Positions 6,565 through 8,486 of a DNA stretch of 8,486 nucleotides are shown here, in pieces. The translations under genes were made by a program, and so were the position numbers. Location: NCBI GenBank assembly GCA_023453725.1, contig JAEXTB010000192.1, positions 1 to 8,486 of the forward strand, given 5' to 3'. Origin of the DNA: Bacillota bacterium (GTDB taxonomy: Bacteria; Bacillota; Clostridia; Christensenellales; CAG-138). The notes below the pieces were generated by a model. The model searched no databases and had not been told where the DNA came from. It saw nothing but the letters and a program-made list of their open reading frames with translations. Position 1 is the first letter of the stretch. Each line of letters begins with the position of its first letter.

Positions 6565-6837
6565 ATGGAAGCGGTAGCTATCCTGGTCGTATTGGCCTTG
6601 CTTGTTGAGGCAATTGTGGAGACCGTAAAGCAGGCGGTGGCGGGTGGCATTCAGTGGCCTGCTGTGGCCGCAATGGCAGGGGGTATCGGCGTCTGCATTG
6701 CCGCTGGCGTAGGCATATTTCAGATATTAGGCATCTCTTTTCCGAATTGGTTGGATAGTTTGATAACGGGAATATTGGTCAGCCGGGGCAGTAATTTTAT
6801 CAGCGATTTGTTTGGGAAGATAAAAGTCACCAAGTAA
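6565..6837 (+). CDS. Small phage holin-like membrane protein
   Basis: From ATG 6565 the product has 90 residues. An ATG two codons earlier (6559) directly abuts GGAGGG (6553-6558), leaving no spacing, so the second ATG with 6 nt spacing is preferred. A first hydrophobic helix lies at about 3-20 (it contains Glu15 and Glu19) and a second at about 33-57. A third hydrophobic stretch at 62-72 leads into the phrase ILVSRGSNFISDLFGKI, which resembles the C-terminus of small holins in Clostridia phages. The end is basic (KIKVTK). Holins form membrane lesions that let the endolysin reach the wall. The gene lies 15 nt after the XhlA-like gene and is the last of the cassette, followed by a terminator. 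Confidence 0.8.
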   Translation: MEAVAILVVLALLVEAIVETVKQAVAGGIQWPAVAAMAGGIGVCIAAGVGIFQILGISFPNWLDSLITGILVSRGSNFISDLFGKIKVTK

Positions 6838-6861
6838 ATTACGCAGTATGTACACAAAGAA

Positions 6862-6891
6862 AAGCCCGCCTTTACAGGCGGGCTTCTTTTT
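6862..6891. terminator. Terminator between convergent holin and surface-protein genes, probably bidirectional
   Basis: AAGCCCGCC (6862-6870) and GGCGGGCTT (6877-6885) form a perfect 9-bp GC-rich stem with loop TTTACA. On the plus strand CTTTTTT-like T-rich sequence follows (6886-6891). On the minus strand the same stem is followed by TTCTTTG from the A-rich left flank (6855-6861). It therefore can end the lysis cassette and also the oppositely oriented surface-protein gene, whose stop codon is 34 nt beyond the right end. Confidence 0.9.
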
Positions 6892-6924
6892 GTGCAGTGT
6901 TGTTCCCGAATTTAGGAATTTAGC

Positions 6925-7980
6925 TTACGCACGAACCTTCTTGACAGCTACAACAGCGGCAGCGGCCAGAACGATCATCACAAAGCCAACGATGCTCGCG
7001 GCATCACCGGTCTTCGGGGGATCAACAACGATGTTGTCAGGAACGGTTACATAAGCGGTCCAGGGCTTGATCTCAACGGTCGCGGTGAGGGTGTCACCGG
7101 ATACGAGGCCAGTCCAGAAGGAGTCGCGTACATAGTTGCCGATGAGCATGTAATCCATGCCGAACACGTCCTTAACGACGTCTTCATAGATATCCATGGT
7201 GCGCTCGAAATCAGCGCCGGAGGTCTTGACAACGTTGCCAGAGATGATGCCCAGGGTGCCGCCAACGGTTACGCCCAGAGCAAAGTCAGCCGAGGAAGCG
7301 GTTGCTTTAATGTTCATACCGGTGGACTTGTTCTTGCTGTCAACATCGATGGTGATCAAAGCGTCTTTATAGTCGCCTTCCTTAACCTCGATGGTGTAGC
7401 TGCCGGAGTTCTTCTTGATGAGGTAATCAACGCCATCAAGGGTGTAAGTTACGCCAGCGGCAGTGGGGGTCTTGGGTGCAGTGCCATCAACGAGTTCAGC
7501 GGTGATGGAAGCATCTTCGCCGGTAACCTTAGCGAAAACCAGCCACTTCATGGTCACTTTGCCATCCAGAGCGGTGTTGGTTGCGCCAGCGATATCAACG
7601 GTGTAACCGTCAGCCTTATCGGTCTTGTCAGCGATAGCAAGGGCCTTGTCGCCTTTGATAGCGCGATCAGTCACGTTGAAGGTAACGTTGTCGCCAGAAA
7701 TATCGAGAACGGTGTAGCCTTCATCCTGGGGATTTTCATCCTTGGGGATGTACAGCTCAACGATAGCAGCAACGACTTCGTTCTTGGCATAGCCGCGATC
7801 CGAGGGAGGCAGGCTGGTGATGCCGAAGAATTCGTCATTGTCATACTCTACGAGATAAACATCCAGCTCAAAGGGAACTGCGGTGCTGGCTTCGGTGGTG
7901 TCGGAGGTGAACGCCATGGCGGGCAGGGCGATAGCCAGAGCCATAACCAGAGCGAGGACCAAAGTCAAAAACTTTTTCAT
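6925..7980 (-). CDS. Secreted, probably sortase-anchored surface protein of unknown function
   Basis: The start is the ATG at 7980 (351 residues), because GAAAGGGG (7988-7995, minus strand) lies before it and a classical signal peptide follows. The signal has MKK, a hydrophobic core to residue 19 and cleavage expected after AMA (about residue 23). An in-frame ATG 12 codons earlier is less likely. The C-terminus has PPKTGD at 321-326, then a hydrophobic stretch (about 328-346) and KKVRA. This is the layout of a sortase sorting signal, with PPKTG as an LPXTG variant. The middle (24-320) is acidic, rich in Asp, Thr, Val and Gly, mainly beta strands by pattern, and has no Cys or His. I recognise no catalytic motif. 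It may be an adhesin or coat protein, perhaps abundant given its strong promoter and ribosome binding site. It is transcribed towards the phage-type cassette. Confidence 0.8.
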   Translation of the reverse strand: MKKFLTLVLALVMALAIALPAMAFTSDTTEASTAVPFELDVYLVEYDNDEFFGITSLPPSDRGYAKNEVVAAIVELYIPKDENPQDEGYTVLDISGDNVTFNVTDRAIKGDKALAIADKTDKADGYTVDIAGATNTALDGKVTMKWLVFAKVTGEDASITAELVDGTAPKTPTAAGVTYTLDGVDYLIKKNSGSYTIEVKEGDYKDALITIDVDSKNKSTGMNIKATASSADFALGVTVGGTLGIISGNVVKTSGADFERTMDIYEDVVKDVFGMDYMLIGNYVRDSFWTGLVSGDTLTATVEIKPWTAYVTVPDNIVVDPPKTGDAASIVGFVMIVLAAAAVVAVKKVRA

Positions 7981-8011
7981 GGTATTACCCCTTTCGTTTA
8001 ATGTGTTTTCT

Positions 8012-8038
8012 TGCAAATGAGAGTGGGAACCTCTTGCA
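8012..8038 (-). promoter_or_regulatory. Stem-loop at the 5' end of the surface-protein mRNA
   Basis: On the minus strand TGCAAGAG (8038-8031) pairs with CTC-(AT)-TTGCA (8021-8012), an 8-bp stem with a 2-nt bulge and a 9-nt loop. With the promoter at 8046-8074 the transcript should begin near 8039, so the stem would sit at the very 5' end. Such 5'-terminal hairpins are known to protect abundant mRNAs from decay. The role here is inferred. Confidence 0.45.
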
Positions 8039-8040
8039 CA

Positions 8041-8055
8041 CTGATACTGTATCAG
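8041..8055. promoter_or_regulatory. Perfect 15-bp palindrome over the -10 box (possible operator)
   Basis: CTGATAC T GTATCAG is a perfect inverted repeat with 7-bp arms and one central base. It covers the whole -10 hexamer (8046-8051) of the surface-protein promoter and part of the spacer, the classical place for a repressor dimer site. I cannot assign it to a known regulator. Confidence 0.55.
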
Positions 8056-8074
8056 ACTTGTTTCAGGGTGTCAA
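8046..8074 (-). promoter_or_regulatory. Sigma-A-type promoter of the surface-protein gene
   Basis: Read on the minus strand, TTGACA (8074-8069) is a perfect -35 box, the spacer is 17 nt, and TACAGT (8051-8046) is a 4/6 match to the -10 box. The predicted start near 8039 gives a leader of about 60 nt to the ATG at 7980. The flanking DNA is AT-rich, as expected. Confidence 0.75.
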
Positions 8075-8276
8075 TAGAATATTACGAAATAATTACAAAA
8101 TGGCGTAATAATTTTCGGACTTTGTTACTTTTATAAAACTTGCAAACCAATAAATTCTGTTCATTCCGCGGATTTTAACCCCGGAACAGGCGAAAAGCAT
8201 ATGATACTTTAAAGGGCTCTCTCAAAGTAATGAGTAACTCAAATAAAAAAGCCTCAGGGAAGAATGGGGAACAACC
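8075..8276 (+). other. AT-rich intergenic stretch before the second amidase
   Basis: No gene is visible. The left half (about 8075-8160) is strongly AT-rich upstream DNA for the divergent surface-protein promoter. A hairpin at 8164-8186 (TTCCGCGG against CCCCGGAA, one C-C mismatch, 7-nt loop) has no T-tract. TATGAT at 8200-8205 could be a -10 box for the second amidase, with a poor TTAACC at 8175-8180 as -35 (19-nt spacing), so any promoter here is uncertain. Confidence 0.4.
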
Positions 8277-8486
8277 ATGTTTGAATATGTTACGGATGTT
8301 GGTCTTGCCTGGCCGAAAGGGCGCACCCACAGAAAGCTGACAGACCATATCCAAATTCACCATACGGTAGGTAACTATGATGCGCCAGAAAAATGGAAGG
8401 CGCTCCATAACAAAAGGATTGAAGAAGAAGGATGGAAAGGCATTGAATATTCCTTCGGCGTCAATACACAGGGGATGGTGTTTGGT
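8277..8486 (+). CDS. Second N-acetylmuramoyl-L-alanine amidase, N-terminal part (partial)
   Basis: Seventy residues are visible before the window ends. They align along their length with the amidase at 5569, including an identical block TDHIQIHHTVG with the first zinc-ligand histidine, then PE(K/R)W, ALH, RI and YS(F/Y). By eye about half the residues match. At DNA level the shared block differs at many third codon positions, so this is an old paralogue or independent acquisition and not a recent duplication. GGGGA at 8266-8270 precedes the ATG with 6 nt spacing, a weaker ribosome binding site than that of the first amidase. There is no signal peptide, so it too would need a holin. The second and third zinc ligands and any wall-binding domain lie beyond the window. 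Confidence 0.85.
   Translation, partial: MFEYVTDVGLAWPKGRTHRKLTDHIQIHHTVGNYDAPEKWKALHNKRIEEEGWKGIEYSFGVNTQGMVFG

Noticed and set aside
8175..8408. 77-codon minus-strand frame overlapping the second amidase
   Set aside because: It is antisense to conserved amidase codons and has no start signals.
1..8486. CRISPR arrays, tRNA or rRNA genes, insertion sequences
   Set aside because: No regularly spaced repeats, cloverleaf, rRNA segments, transposase frame or terminal inverted repeats were found.

Overview
The window looks like chromosome of a Gram-positive Bacillota species of the Clostridia type, of moderate GC. The evidence is the gdpP-rplI-dnaB gene order typical of Bacillota, strong AGGAGG-type ribosome binding sites, a Gram-positive signal peptide plus sorting-signal surface protein, and phage genes of the kind found in Gram-positive siphophages. 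The genus cannot be fixed from the sequence alone.

Region 1 (1-3096) is a plus-strand housekeeping operon: the 3' end of gdpP (c-di-AMP phosphodiesterase), rplI (ribosomal protein L9), dnaB (replicative helicase, GTG start) and a short-chain dehydrogenase. Spacings are short (18-47 nt) and the operon closes with a strong intrinsic terminator at 3061-3096.

Region 2 (3152-6891) is a compact plus-strand phage-type cassette. It holds a BppU-type baseplate/tail protein with 16 uninterrupted heptads, a small beta-rich tail-associated protein, a small unknown gene that seems cut by a nonsense codon, a roughly 300-nt hairpin-rich gap, a zinc N-acetylmuramoyl-L-alanine amidase with an SH3-like tail, a XhlA-type membrane protein and a small holin. 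A terminator at 6862-6891 ends it. No capsid, portal, terminase, integrase or lysogeny gene is visible, so this is the host-recognition plus lysis end of a phage without the rest: a remnant, a fragment of a tail-like particle, or a domesticated cassette.

Region 3 (6925-8074, minus strand) is one gene for a secreted, apparently wall-anchored protein with no cysteine or histidine. It has a clear promoter (TTGACA, 17-nt spacer, TACAGT). A perfect 15-bp palindrome covers the -10 box, and the predicted mRNA starts with a stem-loop. It converges on the phage-type cassette and shares its terminator.

Region 4 (8075-8486) has AT-rich DNA and then the start of a second amidase, clearly paralogous to the first but well diverged. 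This suggests that another lysis cassette, or a further part of the same element, lies to the right.

The most interesting points are the headless tail/lysis cassette next to dnaB, the two amidases bracketing a surface-protein gene, the palindrome over that gene's promoter, and the nonsense-interrupted small gene followed by an unexplained hairpin-rich gap.
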